A stretch of DNA of 15,929 nucleotides from Ignavibacteria bacterium (GCA_018058125.1 JAGPCH010000005.1:1-15929), one strand, 5' to 3'; shown: positions 1 through 8,474, numbered from the stretch's first letter. Notes: generated by a model not told the origin, from the letters alone. Numbers and translations: made by a program.

Positions 1-42
1 TGCGAAGACAATAATTATTTTTATACCCCAGCTTATTTTCAT
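1..42 (-). CDS. ccoH: CcoH/FixH, cbb3 oxidase assembly protein (N-terminal fragment)
   Basis: Only the first 14 codons lie in the window; the gene continues past base 1. The peptide begins MKISWGIKIIIVFA, which has the short n-region with Trp-Gly followed by a hydrophobic segment that opens FixH/CcoH proteins. The ATG lies 4 bp after the ccoG stop codon, the tight spacing expected for the ccoG-ccoH pair. CcoH is a small single-span membrane protein needed for stable assembly of the cbb3 oxidase. The call rests on the start motif plus gene order; so little sequence is present that another small membrane protein cannot be excluded. Confidence 0.65.
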   Translation of the reverse strand, partial: MKISWGIKIIIVFA

Positions 43-46
43 AATT

Positions 47-1447
47 TTAATTTACCGGACCCAGAAAAGAGGTCTCTGATTCTGTTATTATTTTATCACC
101 CGAATATACATCTATTGTGATTGGAGTATTTACGGATTTAATTGTTTCTCCCGGGAGAATTACCATTAAACTTCCTTCATAAATTCCTGCTGCTTTCAAG
201 CTTACATTTTCACCAATTACTTTTATTTCTCCTTTAGAATTTTTCAATTTAAAACTCACCGGAAGATCAGTAAAAGTCTTATTTGATATTTTAATATTAT
301 ATAAATTGCTGACTTTGTTATCAGGCATTTTCTGATAAAGCATCCCCTGCGTTCTAAGTATGCTGACATCAATATCTTTTCTTGAAGTAAACATTAGAAC
401 TGTTATCGTAATAAGGACTATGAGAACAGTAATATATCCCGCAACTCTGGCGGTAAATTTTAAATTAGTTTTAGTTTCAATGCCTTCCATTGAATCATAT
501 CTTATTAAACCTCTCGGTTTGTCAATCGAATCCATGATAGAATTACATGCATCTATACAGGCAGTACAGTTAACGCATTCAAGCTGGGTTCCGTTTCTGA
601 TATCAATCCCGGTTGGACAGACATAAACACATTTTTTACAATCTATACAATCACCGGTTTTCTTTTCAATAACGTTTTTGCTTTTACTGATCTTACCTCT
701 CGGCTCTCCCCTTATGAAATCATAGGCTATAACAATAGAATTCTTATTTAAAAGCACGCTCTGAAGCCTGCCATAAGGACAGACAAGTATGCACGCCTGT
801 TCACGGAACCAGGCGAATACAAAATAAAATAACCCGGTAAAAACCATTATCGAAATAAATCCGCTAAGATGCTCTGACATCGGATCTGCCATTATTTTAA
901 ATAACTGATCAGTACCGATTATATATGCGAGAAAAGTATTTGCTATTATAAATGAAATTGCAAAGAAGATAACATACTTGAGAGTCTTTTTGAAAATTTT
1001 AGCATTGTCCCATTGTGATTTATTCAGCTCCATCTGTCTTGTGTAATCTCCCTCAATCAAGTATTCAATTTTCCTGAATACCATTTCAAGGAAAATTGTC
1101 TGGGGGCAGACCCATCCGCAGAATACTCTGCCGAATACAGCTGTTACAAGAAAAAGAAGGACAAACGCCGAGATCATTATCAGCCCGAAAAGATAATAAT
1201 CCGAAGGAGTGAAAAGTGTTCCGAAAAAAATTATCTTTCGGTTTAATATATCAAACAGCATGACCGGATGACCATCGGATCTTATAAATGGTAATCCGAA
1301 TAATACTGCGAGCAGAAAAATGCTGACTATGGTCCTTGCATTATAAAAATTTCCCTTTGGCTTTTTTGGATATACCCACTTTCTTCCCCCTTTGTCATCT
1401 ACAATTGATATCGTATCTCTGTAAGATCTATCAGTGTTTGTTTCCAT
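47..1447 (-). CDS. ccoG: CcoG/FixG/RdxA polyferredoxin, cbb3 oxidase accessory protein
   Basis: A 466-residue inner-membrane iron-sulfur protein. Several membrane spans are visible (about 38-56, 84-106, 156-178, 195-215, 335-354). Cysteine pairs in FCGWVCP (C110, C114) and CILVCP (C219, C223) are typical of the NapH/RdxA membrane ferredoxin family. A soluble two-cluster ferredoxin segment follows, with C267/C270/C273/C277 and C291/C294/C297/C301, suited to two 4Fe-4S clusters. The last ~100 residues form the beta-rich IgFixG domain. In characterised bacteria CcoG acts as a cupric reductase that supplies Cu(I) for CuB assembly in cbb3 oxidase. It starts 4 bp after the ccoP stop, so it is part of the same transcript. 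Length and cysteine pattern are normal for the family; nothing is missing. Confidence 0.96.
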   Translation of the reverse strand: METNTDRSYRDTISIVDDKGGRKWVYPKKPKGNFYNARTIVSIFLLAVLFGLPFIRSDGHPVMLFDILNRKIIFFGTLFTPSDYYLFGLIMISAFVLLFLVTAVFGRVFCGWVCPQTIFLEMVFRKIEYLIEGDYTRQMELNKSQWDNAKIFKKTLKYVIFFAISFIIANTFLAYIIGTDQLFKIMADPMSEHLSGFISIMVFTGLFYFVFAWFREQACILVCPYGRLQSVLLNKNSIVIAYDFIRGEPRGKISKSKNVIEKKTGDCIDCKKCVYVCPTGIDIRNGTQLECVNCTACIDACNSIMDSIDKPRGLIRYDSMEGIETKTNLKFTARVAGYITVLIVLITITVLMFTSRKDIDVSILRTQGMLYQKMPDNKVSNLYNIKISNKTFTDLPVSFKLKNSKGEIKVIGENVSLKAAGIYEGSLMVILPGETIKSVNTPITIDVYSGDKIITESETSFLGPVN

Positions 1448-1451
1448 ATAT

Positions 1452-2435
1452 TTATTTCTTCGTTGCCGATGTATCAGACTTCAGATCTTTGGAATCAACT
1501 TTTTTAATACTGTCTTCACTAACATTACCTGTTGCTGAATTGCCAGTCTTTAAGCTGTCTGATTTTACTCCGGATGAATCCTGTTCCTTATATAGATTCC
1601 CTTCCGGTGCTTTTGCGCCGGGAGGATTTGTTCCATGAAGTGTCATAATATAACTAACTACGGACTGCATTTTCTTAGGATTAAGTTGTGTCTGCCATGC
1701 AATCATTCCTTTTACAGGAACTCCGTATTTTACTGTTTTAAAAATATTCTTAGCTCCTCCGCCATGTATCCAGTAATCATCTGTCAGATTCGGACCTACG
1801 ATTCCTTCTCCGTTTGTCCCGTGACACGGCACACAATTTACTGTATAAATCTGCTTGCCCTCATTCAAAATATCCGGTTCATTTACAAATTTTACAGTAT
1901 TCTCATTGATGAAAGCACCGGTTCTTATAAGTTCTTCTCTCTGAAGCTCGGCAGCATATACTTCGTCGTTATATTCCTGAAGAGGAAGTTTTCCGGTCTT
2001 AAGAACATGATAATCGAGAAGATAAATTATCGCAAATATCACTGTCGCCAGAAATAAAAGATTGAACCATGGCGGAACGTTGTTGTCAAGCTCCTGTATT
2101 CCGTCATAATCTTCATCAATGAGCAATGATTTTTCTTCCTCAATTGGCTTCAATCCGTAAAACTTCTGCTTAAGAGTCCGGAAAGAAGATTCTTTTTCTT
2201 CAGCCATTGCGGATTTTTCTTTATCTGAAAAAAGCAGAGGAATGAAAACAAGGTGAACCAATACTATCAGCATTATAAGCAAAACAGTATTATAAAACTC
2301 CGGATTGATACCCTGCTCCTGAGGAGCTGCAGTCTGCGCAAACATCAACGATGAATGAAAAAAGAATATAAATATTGATATTAAAGTTTTCACGGGATTC
2401 TTTTTGATCACTCTCATGAATTTTATTTTATTCAT
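1452..2435 (-). CDS. ccoP: Cbb3-type cytochrome c oxidase subunit III (CcoP), mono-heme form
   Basis: A membrane-anchored c-type cytochrome that passes electrons to the CcoN core. With a TTG start at 2444 it has 330 residues, with the ATG at 2435 it has 327; residue numbers here use the longer form. An N-terminal hydrophobic segment ending near AQT looks like a signal peptide or first span, followed by a span at 51-72 and the CcoP_N anchor (about 119-147, DNNVPPWF then a hydrophobic stretch). One heme-binding motif is present, C204-x-x-C207-H208, with M247 as likely distal ligand. Classical CcoP has two such motifs; only one is seen here. The last ~40 residues are Ser/Lys/Asp-rich and probably disordered. 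A strong GGAGGAG lies 7 bp before the TTG codon but 16 bp before the ATG, so the start is uncertain; an ATG at 2417 would also give a good signal peptide. The 5' end overlaps ccoQ. Confidence 0.93.
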   Translation of the reverse strand: MNKIKFMRVIKKNPVKTLISIFIFFFHSSLMFAQTAAPQEQGINPEFYNTVLLIMLIVLVHLVFIPLLFSDKEKSAMAEEKESSFRTLKQKFYGLKPIEEEKSLLIDEDYDGIQELDNNVPPWFNLLFLATVIFAIIYLLDYHVLKTGKLPLQEYNDEVYAAELQREELIRTGAFINENTVKFVNEPDILNEGKQIYTVNCVPCHGTNGEGIVGPNLTDDYWIHGGGAKNIFKTVKYGVPVKGMIAWQTQLNPKKMQSVVSYIMTLHGTNPPGAKAPEGNLYKEQDSSGVKSDSLKTGNSATGNVSEDSIKKVDSKDLKSDTSATKK

Positions 2436-2592
2436 TATTTTCAAGCGGTATCTCCTCCATTTTTTTTAAATAATTTTTATCTGCTTTCATAGCCCATATA
2501 AATACCGCTACAAAGAAAACAAAAAATACTATCAATGAAAAAATCGGATAAATATCCAGACCTTCTATTGATTCAAAATAATGCTTAAACAT
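2428..2592 (-). CDS. ccoQ: CcoQ-like small subunit of cbb3 oxidase
   Basis: A 54-residue ORF in the gap between ccoNO and ccoP. It begins MFKHYFESIEGLDIYP, has one transmembrane segment (about 15-35), then WAMKADKNYLKKMEEIP and a short acidic tail. This layout (short N-terminus, one span, then a charged tail) is that of CcoQ/FixQ, a single-span subunit that stabilises the oxidase. It starts 25 bp after the ccoNO stop and its end overlaps the ccoP start by 8-17 bases, suggesting translational coupling. Sequence conservation in CcoQ is weak, so position and topology carry most of the call. Confidence 0.85.
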   Translation of the reverse strand: MFKHYFESIEGLDIYPIFSLIVFFVFFVAVFIWAMKADKNYLKKMEEIPLENNE

Positions 2593-2617
2593 ATTTATGA
2601 TTTTTAATTTTATTTAA

Positions 2618-4744
2618 TTATTTATTTAATACCGGTTCATTTACTTTAATGTCTGTACCCAATCTCTGAAGGTAGGCGATAAGCGCTATAATCTCTTTAT
2701 TATTCTCGACAGCAATATCGTTTTTCCTCAGATCGGCTCCGATCTCTTCAGCCTGCTTCATTAGATCTTCATTTGCAGTATTCTCATAACCCGGAGGATA
2801 AGGTACTCCCAGTGTTCTCATTCCGTTTATCTTTGCACGTGTAGTTGAGATATCAAGCTCCTGTTTGATCAGCCATGGATATGGCGGCATAATCGAGCCC
2901 GGTGACATTACGCGCGGATCTTCCATATGAAAATAATGCCAGAGATTCGGATATTTTTTTCCCTCTCTTGCAAGATCAGGACCTGTTCTCTTCGATCCCC
3001 ACAGAAAAGGATGATCATAGACAAACTCTCCGGCTTTTGAATACTCACCGTACCTTTCCGTTTCACTTCTGAAAGGTCTTATCATCTGCGAATGACAGTT
3101 GTTACAGCCTTCGCGGATATAGAGATCTCTTCCCTGAAGTTCCAGCGGAGTATAAGGCTTAACAGAAGAAATGGTCGGTATATTTGATTCAATCAAAAAT
3201 GTCGGAATCATCTCTACCATACCGCCGATCAGAATTGCAACTGTTGCATAGATCGCAAATCTTCCCGGTTTTGATTCAAGCCATTTGTGTTGTTTTTCAG
3301 ATTTTTCAAAAATGTCTTTCGTTAATGACGGAGCTTCGGCTTCTTCATTCGGTACAAGCTTACCAGCTTTGACTGTCTTAACAAGATTGTAAGTCATTAC
3401 AATAACTCCTGTAAGATAGAGAGTTCCTCCTATCGAACGCATCATATACATTGGTAATATCTTTATTACAGTTTCAAGAAAGTTAGGATAAAGAAGAAGT
3501 CCTTCCGGTGTGAATTGTTTCCACATAAGAGATTGTGTTACACCTGCCCAGTACAGAGGCACTGCATAAAATACTATACCGAGTGTTCCGATCCAGAAAT
3601 GGAAATTAGCAAGTTTGGAAGAATATAGATCGGTCTTGTAAATCTTAGGAATAAGCCAGTAGAGTATTCCGAAAGTAAGGAATCCGTTCCAGCCAAGGGC
3701 ACCTACATGAACGTGCGCTACGATCCAGTCAGTAAAGTGAGCAATCGCATTCACATTTTTAAGGGAAAGCATCGGTCCTTCGAATGTTGCCATACCGTAA
3801 GCCGTAACTGCGACTACCATAAATTTCAGTATCGGATCTTCACGGACTTTATCCCATGCTCCTCTTAATGTTAGCAAACCGTTGATCATTCCACCCCATG
3901 ACGGAGCTATCAGCATAATGGAAAATGCAACTCCAAGCGATTGCGCCCAGTCAGGTAGAGCAGTGTAAAGCAAGTGATGAGGACCTGCCCATATATAAAT
4001 AAAAATAAGTGACCAGAAGTGAATAATGGATAATCTGTATGAATAGATCGGACGGTTAGCCGCTTTTGGTAAATAATAATACATAAGTCCGAGAAACGGA
4101 GTTGTCAGAAAGAAAGCAACCGCATTATGTCCATACCACCATTGAACCAAAGCATCCTGTACACCTGCATAGACCGGATAACTTTTCATGAATCCTACCG
4201 GAAGTTCAATTGAATTTACAATGTGTAAAACTGCAACCGTCACAACTGTAGCAATATAGAACCAGATCGCAACATACATATGTCTCTCACGACGCTTTAC
4301 TATTGTTCCGAACATGTTAATTGCAAAGATTACCCATACCACAGCGATAAGAATATCTATCGGCCATTCAAGCTCGGCGTATTCTTTGCTGGTTGTAAGC
4401 CCGAGCGGAAGTGAAACAGCTGCGCTGACGATTATTAACTGCCATCCCCAGAAATTTAGTTTGCTCAGCGTATCACTGAACATCCTCGCTTTACATAATC
4501 TCTGAAGAGAATAATACACTCCCATAAAGATTGCATTTCCGACGAATGCAAAGATAACTGCATTTGTATGAAGCGGTCTGATCCTTCCGAATGTCAGGTA
4601 TTGAGTCGCAAAATTTGCCTCCGGCAAGAAGATCTGAATAGATGCTATGAGTCCTACGAGCATTCCTACTATTCCCCAGATCACTGTTGCATAAGCAAAA
4701 TCCCTGACGATCTTATTATCGTAACTGAATTTTTCAGGTGTCAT
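2618..4744 (-). CDS. ccoNO: Fused cbb3-type cytochrome c oxidase subunits I and II (CcoNO)
   Basis: A 708-residue fusion of the catalytic heme-copper subunit CcoN (about 1-480) and the mono-heme cytochrome CcoO (about 490-708). In the CcoN part the expected ligands are visible: H59 (low-spin heme b), H206 in WWYGH and H256/H257 in GPHH (CuB), H344 (heme b3) and H346 (heme b) in VAHVHVG; Y250 sits where the cross-linked active-site tyrosine of cbb3 enzymes lies. The CcoO part has a membrane anchor (about 496-518), the heme site C547-N-N-C550-H551 and M619 in GSIMPPYPW as likely distal ligand. The enzyme reduces O2 to water with high oxygen affinity and pumps protons across the inner membrane. 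Fusion of N and O is known from Bacteroidota and relatives. All key residues are present, so it should be active. Confidence 0.97.
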   Translation of the reverse strand: MTPEKFSYDNKIVRDFAYATVIWGIVGMLVGLIASIQIFLPEANFATQYLTFGRIRPLHTNAVIFAFVGNAIFMGVYYSLQRLCKARMFSDTLSKLNFWGWQLIIVSAAVSLPLGLTTSKEYAELEWPIDILIAVVWVIFAINMFGTIVKRRERHMYVAIWFYIATVVTVAVLHIVNSIELPVGFMKSYPVYAGVQDALVQWWYGHNAVAFFLTTPFLGLMYYYLPKAANRPIYSYRLSIIHFWSLIFIYIWAGPHHLLYTALPDWAQSLGVAFSIMLIAPSWGGMINGLLTLRGAWDKVREDPILKFMVVAVTAYGMATFEGPMLSLKNVNAIAHFTDWIVAHVHVGALGWNGFLTFGILYWLIPKIYKTDLYSSKLANFHFWIGTLGIVFYAVPLYWAGVTQSLMWKQFTPEGLLLYPNFLETVIKILPMYMMRSIGGTLYLTGVIVMTYNLVKTVKAGKLVPNEEAEAPSLTKDIFEKSEKQHKWLESKPGRFAIYATVAILIGGMVEMIPTFLIESNIPTISSVKPYTPLELQGRDLYIREGCNNCHSQMIRPFRSETERYGEYSKAGEFVYDHPFLWGSKRTGPDLAREGKKYPNLWHYFHMEDPRVMSPGSIMPPYPWLIKQELDISTTRAKINGMRTLGVPYPPGYENTANEDLMKQAEEIGADLRKNDIAVENNKEIIALIAYLQRLGTDIKVNEPVLNK

Positions 4745-4792
4745 TTTATATTTTTTATTCCTTTTTTAATTTTAAAAAGTAATGCGATTTGC

Positions 4793-4812
4793 GTATTGTG
4801 TATTGTGTATTA
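4793..4812. repeat. Short 7-bp tandem repeat between ccoS and ccoNO
   Basis: The unit GTATTGT is repeated about 2.8 times in the 77-bp gap upstream of ccoNO. It may be a simple slippage repeat. No promoter box was seen with it. Confidence 0.6.
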
Positions 4813-4821
4813 AATTTTATT

Positions 4822-4974
4822 CTATTTTTCAGATTCAGTATCATCAAGCAGTATCCTTACAGAAGGTGTATATTTATCATCATATTGTCCTGTCTTTACT
4901 GACCATATAAATGCTATCAGGAATGAACCTGCTACAATTATACTTACGATGACCAAAACAATGATTACACTCAT
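4822..4974 (-). CDS. ccoS: CcoS, cbb3 oxidase maturation protein
   Basis: A 50-residue ORF between ccoI and ccoNO. It starts MSVIIVLVIVSIIVAGSFLI, one transmembrane span at the very N-terminus, followed by AFIWSVKTGQYDD, which matches the conserved FIW(S/A)xxxGQ(Y/F)DD core of CcoS. The tail is short and acidic. CcoS is needed to insert the heme and copper cofactors into CcoN. It begins 26 bp after the ccoI stop, the usual ccoI-ccoS order. No Shine-Dalgarno is seen, in keeping with most genes here. Confidence 0.92.
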   Translation of the reverse strand: MSVIIVLVIVSIIVAGSFLIAFIWSVKTGQYDDKYTPSVRILLDDTESEK

Positions 4975-5000
4975 ATCAATTATTAAAAAATTAAAATAAT

Positions 5001-7463
5001 TTAAAGTCTTTTTAATTTTGCCGAAAAATTTGTGGCTAATGTTACAAATACAACTATTGATATCGAATTTAACGGCATTAGTACAGCAGCTATAAGAGGA
5101 GAGAAAAAACCCGTTGCTGCAAGATATAAACCAATGATATTATACAAAAACGAAATGCCAAAACTGATCTTTATGATCCTCATGGTCGATCTTGAGAAAT
5201 CCATGAAGCTACCTAATCTTGAAAACCCGGTCGACTCTGCTATAGCGTCGCATGAAGGAGAAAAATTCGTTATGTCTTCTGAGACAGTTACACCGACGTT
5301 GCTTTGCTTCAATGCGCCTGCGTCATTAAGCCCGTCGCCAATCATCATGATCCTGTCACCATTACTTTGTAATGACTTTATATAATTTAATTTGTCTTCA
5401 GGTGACTGACCAAACAGCATCGGACTTTCAGCAGAAAAATATTTATTCAGATTTTGTTTCTCGGCATTATTATCACCGGAAAGCAATGATAGTTTGTACT
5501 TTTCTGAAAGATCATTTATTACATCCATTAAACCACTTCTGTATCTATTGCTGAAAGAAAAATATCCCTTTACCGAATCATTAATGGAAAAGAATACATT
5601 CGATGAAATTGCATTCTTTGTATATTCCTTTTTCATGCCTAAATAAGTGCACTCAGTATTTTTAAGAACAAATCTGACCGAACCAATCTTCAGATCATCC
5701 CCGTTTATAATACATGAGATGCCTTCTCCCACAGATTCTTTGAAATTTTCAGCTTCGTAAAATTCATCGGATTCAATGGAATCATATATATTTTTACTTA
5801 ATGGATGAGAAGAGTTTCTGACAAGAGTTTTAACCTTCGCCAGTTCCTCTTTACTTAAAGGATCTCCGTTATAAGTTACAGTAATGTCTTTCGAATTAGT
5901 AATTGTACCCGTTTTATCAAAGACTATAGAATTTACATTTGCAAGATTTTCAACTACAGATGAATTTTTCAGATAAAATTTATTTCTGCCGAATATCCTC
6001 TGAGCATTACCGAATGCAAAGGGAGTTGTAAGCGCAAGTGCGCACGGACATGCTACAATCAAAACCGTTGTAAATACATTTACAGCTTTGTTAATGTCTG
6101 GAAGCCAGTATAATGCTGATGATACTGCTATTGTCAGAACAGCAATAGTGAAATACTTACTTACAAAATCAGTCAATTCCGAAAATTTAGAAGTATTGTC
6201 CTTTTTAAAAGCAGGATCATTCCAGAGTTTAGTAAGGTGACTTTGCGAAACAGTTCTGATCACTTCAAGTTCAACAGATGAGCCTAAATGTCTACCCCCT
6301 GCATATATGATCTCGCCTGCTACTTTTAGCTCCGGGATCGATTCTCCCGATACAAAGCTGTAATCAACATTTGAGGTTTTTCCGAAAAGGATTGAATCTG
6401 CGGGAACTATCTCATTATTTCTAATCAGTATTCTGTCTCCGATTTTAATATTTGCAACGGGTATGCTTTTTTCTATTTTATCCTCTATCACCGTTACAGA
6501 CACCGGAAAATAGGACCGGTAATCCCTTTCAAAATTCAATGATTCATATGTCTTACTTTGAAACAACTTTCCAAGCAGAAGAAAAAACACAAGCCCTGCC
6601 ATAGAATCCATATAACCGGCATTATTAAAAAATATTATTTCATAAAGACTTCTGACAAATAAAGCAGTGATCCCTAATGAAATAGGAATGTCAATGCTGA
6701 TGACCTTTTGTTTTAGCCCTGCCCATGCGGATTTGAAGTATCCGGAACTGCAGTAGAAAAATACCGGCAGAGAAAGCAGAATATTCAGATAATTAAAAAA
6801 TATCTTAAGTGTGGGATCAGTAAAATTCTCTCCGGAGAAATACTCCGGAAAGCTCAATATCATTATGTTTCCAAGACAAAAACCAGCGACTCCTATTTTT
6901 ATATAAAGATCTTTTTGTGATGATTTGCTTTTGCCTGTAGTTTCCTTATCATTGTGAATGTCTATCTTAGCTTCATATCCTGAATCTGATAATACCCTAA
7001 TAATTTCTTTCAGTGTAATTACCGAACTGTCATAAACTATATGGATCTGTTTCCGGAGAAATTCAACTTTTGAGCTAAGTATTCCAGGATTGGTCTTGTA
7101 AATATTTTCCAGCATTCCGACACAGGATGTGCAGTGTATTCCGGGAATTAACAATGATACTGAGGAAACATTTTTACCGTTATAATTTCTGTTCTGACTG
7201 ATTATTTTTTTCTGAATTTCAATATCATCAAGGAAATTAAATTTGATCGGATCAACATTCACAATATTCTTTATCCCGGATGTATTACTTGAATTACAGG
7301 AGCATGCAGATTTCTCTAAAGTGAGCGATGCTTGTGATTTTTCGAAATGATACTTACAGTTATCACTGCAAAGGTATTTATCTTCAAAAAGAATAATAGT
7401 TTCTTTGCAGTCATTACCGCAATAATGACATTTTAAGCCGATCTTAGAGGTTGTTTTACTCAT
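5001..7463 (-). CDS. ccoI: CcoI/FixI-type copper-translocating P1B-ATPase
   Basis: An 820-residue heavy-metal P-type ATPase that exports Cu(I) needed for CuB assembly of the cbb3 oxidase. From the N-terminus: a Cys-rich cap (C12, C15, C19, C32, C36, C54, C56) of the kind found ahead of Bacteroidota/FixI ATPases; a heavy-metal-associated domain with C111-T-S-C114; membrane helices; the actuator loop SGES (372-375); the membrane metal site C472-P-C474; the phosphorylation motif D516-KTGT; the P1B-specific H553-P554; and the hinge GDGLND (709-714). All catalytic motifs are intact. It is the first gene of the oxidase transcript and has its own candidate promoter upstream. A CopA-type general copper exporter is the alternative, but adjacency to ccoS and ccoNO favours CcoI. 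Confidence 0.95.
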   Translation of the reverse strand: MSKTTSKIGLKCHYCGNDCKETIILFEDKYLCSDNCKYHFEKSQASLTLEKSACSCNSSNTSGIKNIVNVDPIKFNFLDDIEIQKKIISQNRNYNGKNVSSVSLLIPGIHCTSCVGMLENIYKTNPGILSSKVEFLRKQIHIVYDSSVITLKEIIRVLSDSGYEAKIDIHNDKETTGKSKSSQKDLYIKIGVAGFCLGNIMILSFPEYFSGENFTDPTLKIFFNYLNILLSLPVFFYCSSGYFKSAWAGLKQKVISIDIPISLGITALFVRSLYEIIFFNNAGYMDSMAGLVFFLLLGKLFQSKTYESLNFERDYRSYFPVSVTVIEDKIEKSIPVANIKIGDRILIRNNEIVPADSILFGKTSNVDYSFVSGESIPELKVAGEIIYAGGRHLGSSVELEVIRTVSQSHLTKLWNDPAFKKDNTSKFSELTDFVSKYFTIAVLTIAVSSALYWLPDINKAVNVFTTVLIVACPCALALTTPFAFGNAQRIFGRNKFYLKNSSVVENLANVNSIVFDKTGTITNSKDITVTYNGDPLSKEELAKVKTLVRNSSHPLSKNIYDSIESDEFYEAENFKESVGEGISCIINGDDLKIGSVRFVLKNTECTYLGMKKEYTKNAISSNVFFSINDSVKGYFSFSNRYRSGLMDVINDLSEKYKLSLLSGDNNAEKQNLNKYFSAESPMLFGQSPEDKLNYIKSLQSNGDRIMMIGDGLNDAGALKQSNVGVTVSEDITNFSPSCDAIAESTGFSRLGSFMDFSRSTMRIIKISFGISFLYNIIGLYLAATGFFSPLIAAVLMPLNSISIVVFVTLATNFSAKLKRL

Positions 7464-7486
7464 TTAAAAGTTGATTCTAAAATATG

Positions 7487-7494
7487 CAAAAATA
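7487..7494 (-). promoter_or_regulatory. Candidate Bacteroidota-type -7 box for ccoI
   Basis: On the minus strand TATTTTTG matches TAnnTTTG, 23 bp before the ccoI ATG. No TTG is found 19-21 bp further upstream, so the promoter would be weak without an activator; the dyad at 7530-7543 could bind one. Confidence 0.5.
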
Positions 7495-7529
7495 GTTTTA
7501 TACTCTATCTAATTACCATTATTTAATAT

Positions 7530-7543
7530 ATGATAATTGTCAT
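7530..7543. promoter_or_regulatory. Candidate Crp/Fnr-family site upstream of ccoI
   Basis: ATGATAATTGTCAT is a 14-bp dyad with 5-4-5 layout and one mismatched pair. It resembles the TTGAT-N4-ATCAA anaerobox and shares the ATGAC half-site with the dyad upstream of the stress protein gene (8492-8513). Its centre lies about 50 bp upstream of the -7 box edge, a plausible activator position. Oxygen control of cbb3 genes by Fnr/FixK proteins is well known; binding here is inferred. Confidence 0.45.
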
Positions 7544-7574
7544 AGTTTTTTGATATTTATGATGATAAGAATAT

Positions 7575-8423
7575 TCAATTATTTTTCAAATTAACAGTTA
7601 AAACAGGCTTGTAGGACGATCTGATAGTTTCTTCAGATACATTTTCAAAAAGTAATCTGACCAATCCTTTTTTTCCGTGAGTACCAATTGCAATTATGGA
7701 AGAGCTTACTTTTCCGGCATATTTCAAAATGCCTGAAGCTTTGGTGCTGTTTTCAAAAACAACTTCTTTATAATCTGTTTTGAATTTGTCATTGAATTTC
7801 CTAAGCAAAGCTTTATCTTCCGTATCATTATAGTGAGTAAATATATTTACTTTAAGCAGGTGTATGTCTGCGTTAAAAATATTCGCAAATGACTGAATGA
7901 ATGGAAAAACTATATATGCTTCTTTTTCAAAATCCGATGCGAAAATAATAGTTTTTATCTTCTGCACTTTATGATTTACAATAAGTACCGGTATCTTGGA
8001 AAATCTTGATACCCTTTCAGCATTACTACCGATCAGAATTTTTGTAAGTCCGTGTGCTCCGCTCGAGCCCATAATTATCATATCTGATTTTGAGATCCTC
8101 GAATATTCTTCAATACATTTATATACTTTCAGACCGGTTCCGATCTTTATATCAACAGGGATATCCTTCAGATATTCGGAATTCCTTATTTCCTCGAGAC
8201 GCAGTCTGATCTCGCTTTTTAATTTTTCATCATGAGAATTGTTTGTAATTGTGAGTTCGGGGGGAATTACAATAGGATCGCTTCCGAGGAAATAATAATT
8301 CTGCTTTTCTATAATACTTATCAGATGTATCATTGCTCCGGATTTTTTTGCCGTTACCGCAGCAAACTTCAGAGCATCTATTGAACATTTTGAAAAATCT
8401 ATTGGTACGAGTATTGATTTCAT
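7575..8423 (-). CDS. Universal stress protein, two tandem UspA domains
   Basis: About 282 residues made of two UspA folds (roughly 1-150 and 155-282). The first domain has the ATP-binding signature GSSGAHGLTK then GSNAE (about 119-135). The second has GTHGKKGLVR but FENVSEE where the GS(N/T)xE step should be, so nucleotide binding there may be lost or altered. Each domain starts with the usual strand, SILVPIDFS and TIIFASDFE. Double-domain USPs of this size are common in Bacteroidota and often induced by oxygen limitation or redox stress. The ATG at 8423 was chosen over an in-frame GTG at 8429. A candidate promoter with a strong dyad lies directly upstream, and the gene is read toward ccoI, 111 bp away. 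The exact function is unknown. Confidence 0.9.
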   Translation of the reverse strand: MKSILVPIDFSKCSIDALKFAAVTAKKSGAMIHLISIIEKQNYYFLGSDPIVIPPELTITNNSHDEKLKSEIRLRLEEIRNSEYLKDIPVDIKIGTGLKVYKCIEEYSRISKSDMIIMGSSGAHGLTKILIGSNAERVSRFSKIPVLIVNHKVQKIKTIIFASDFEKEAYIVFPFIQSFANIFNADIHLLKVNIFTHYNDTEDKALLRKFNDKFKTDYKEVVFENSTKASGILKYAGKVSSSIIAIGTHGKKGLVRLLFENVSEETIRSSYKPVLTVNLKNN

Positions 8424-8443
8424 TTTCACTTTATTACTTTTTA

Positions 8444-8474
8444 CAAAAGTATAAAGTCATACTCATTATGCCAA
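8444..8474 (-). promoter_or_regulatory. Promoter of the universal stress protein gene
   Basis: On the minus strand TTG (8472-8474), a 20-bp spacer and TACTTTTG (8444-8451) match the Bacteroidota primary sigma pattern. The -7 box ends about 20 bp before the ATG. Spacing is the same as at the arsR promoter. Confidence 0.65.

Noticed and set aside
360-626. Plus-strand open frame of 88 codons
   Set aside because: It lies wholly antisense to ccoG, whose cysteine motifs leave no doubt about the coding strand.
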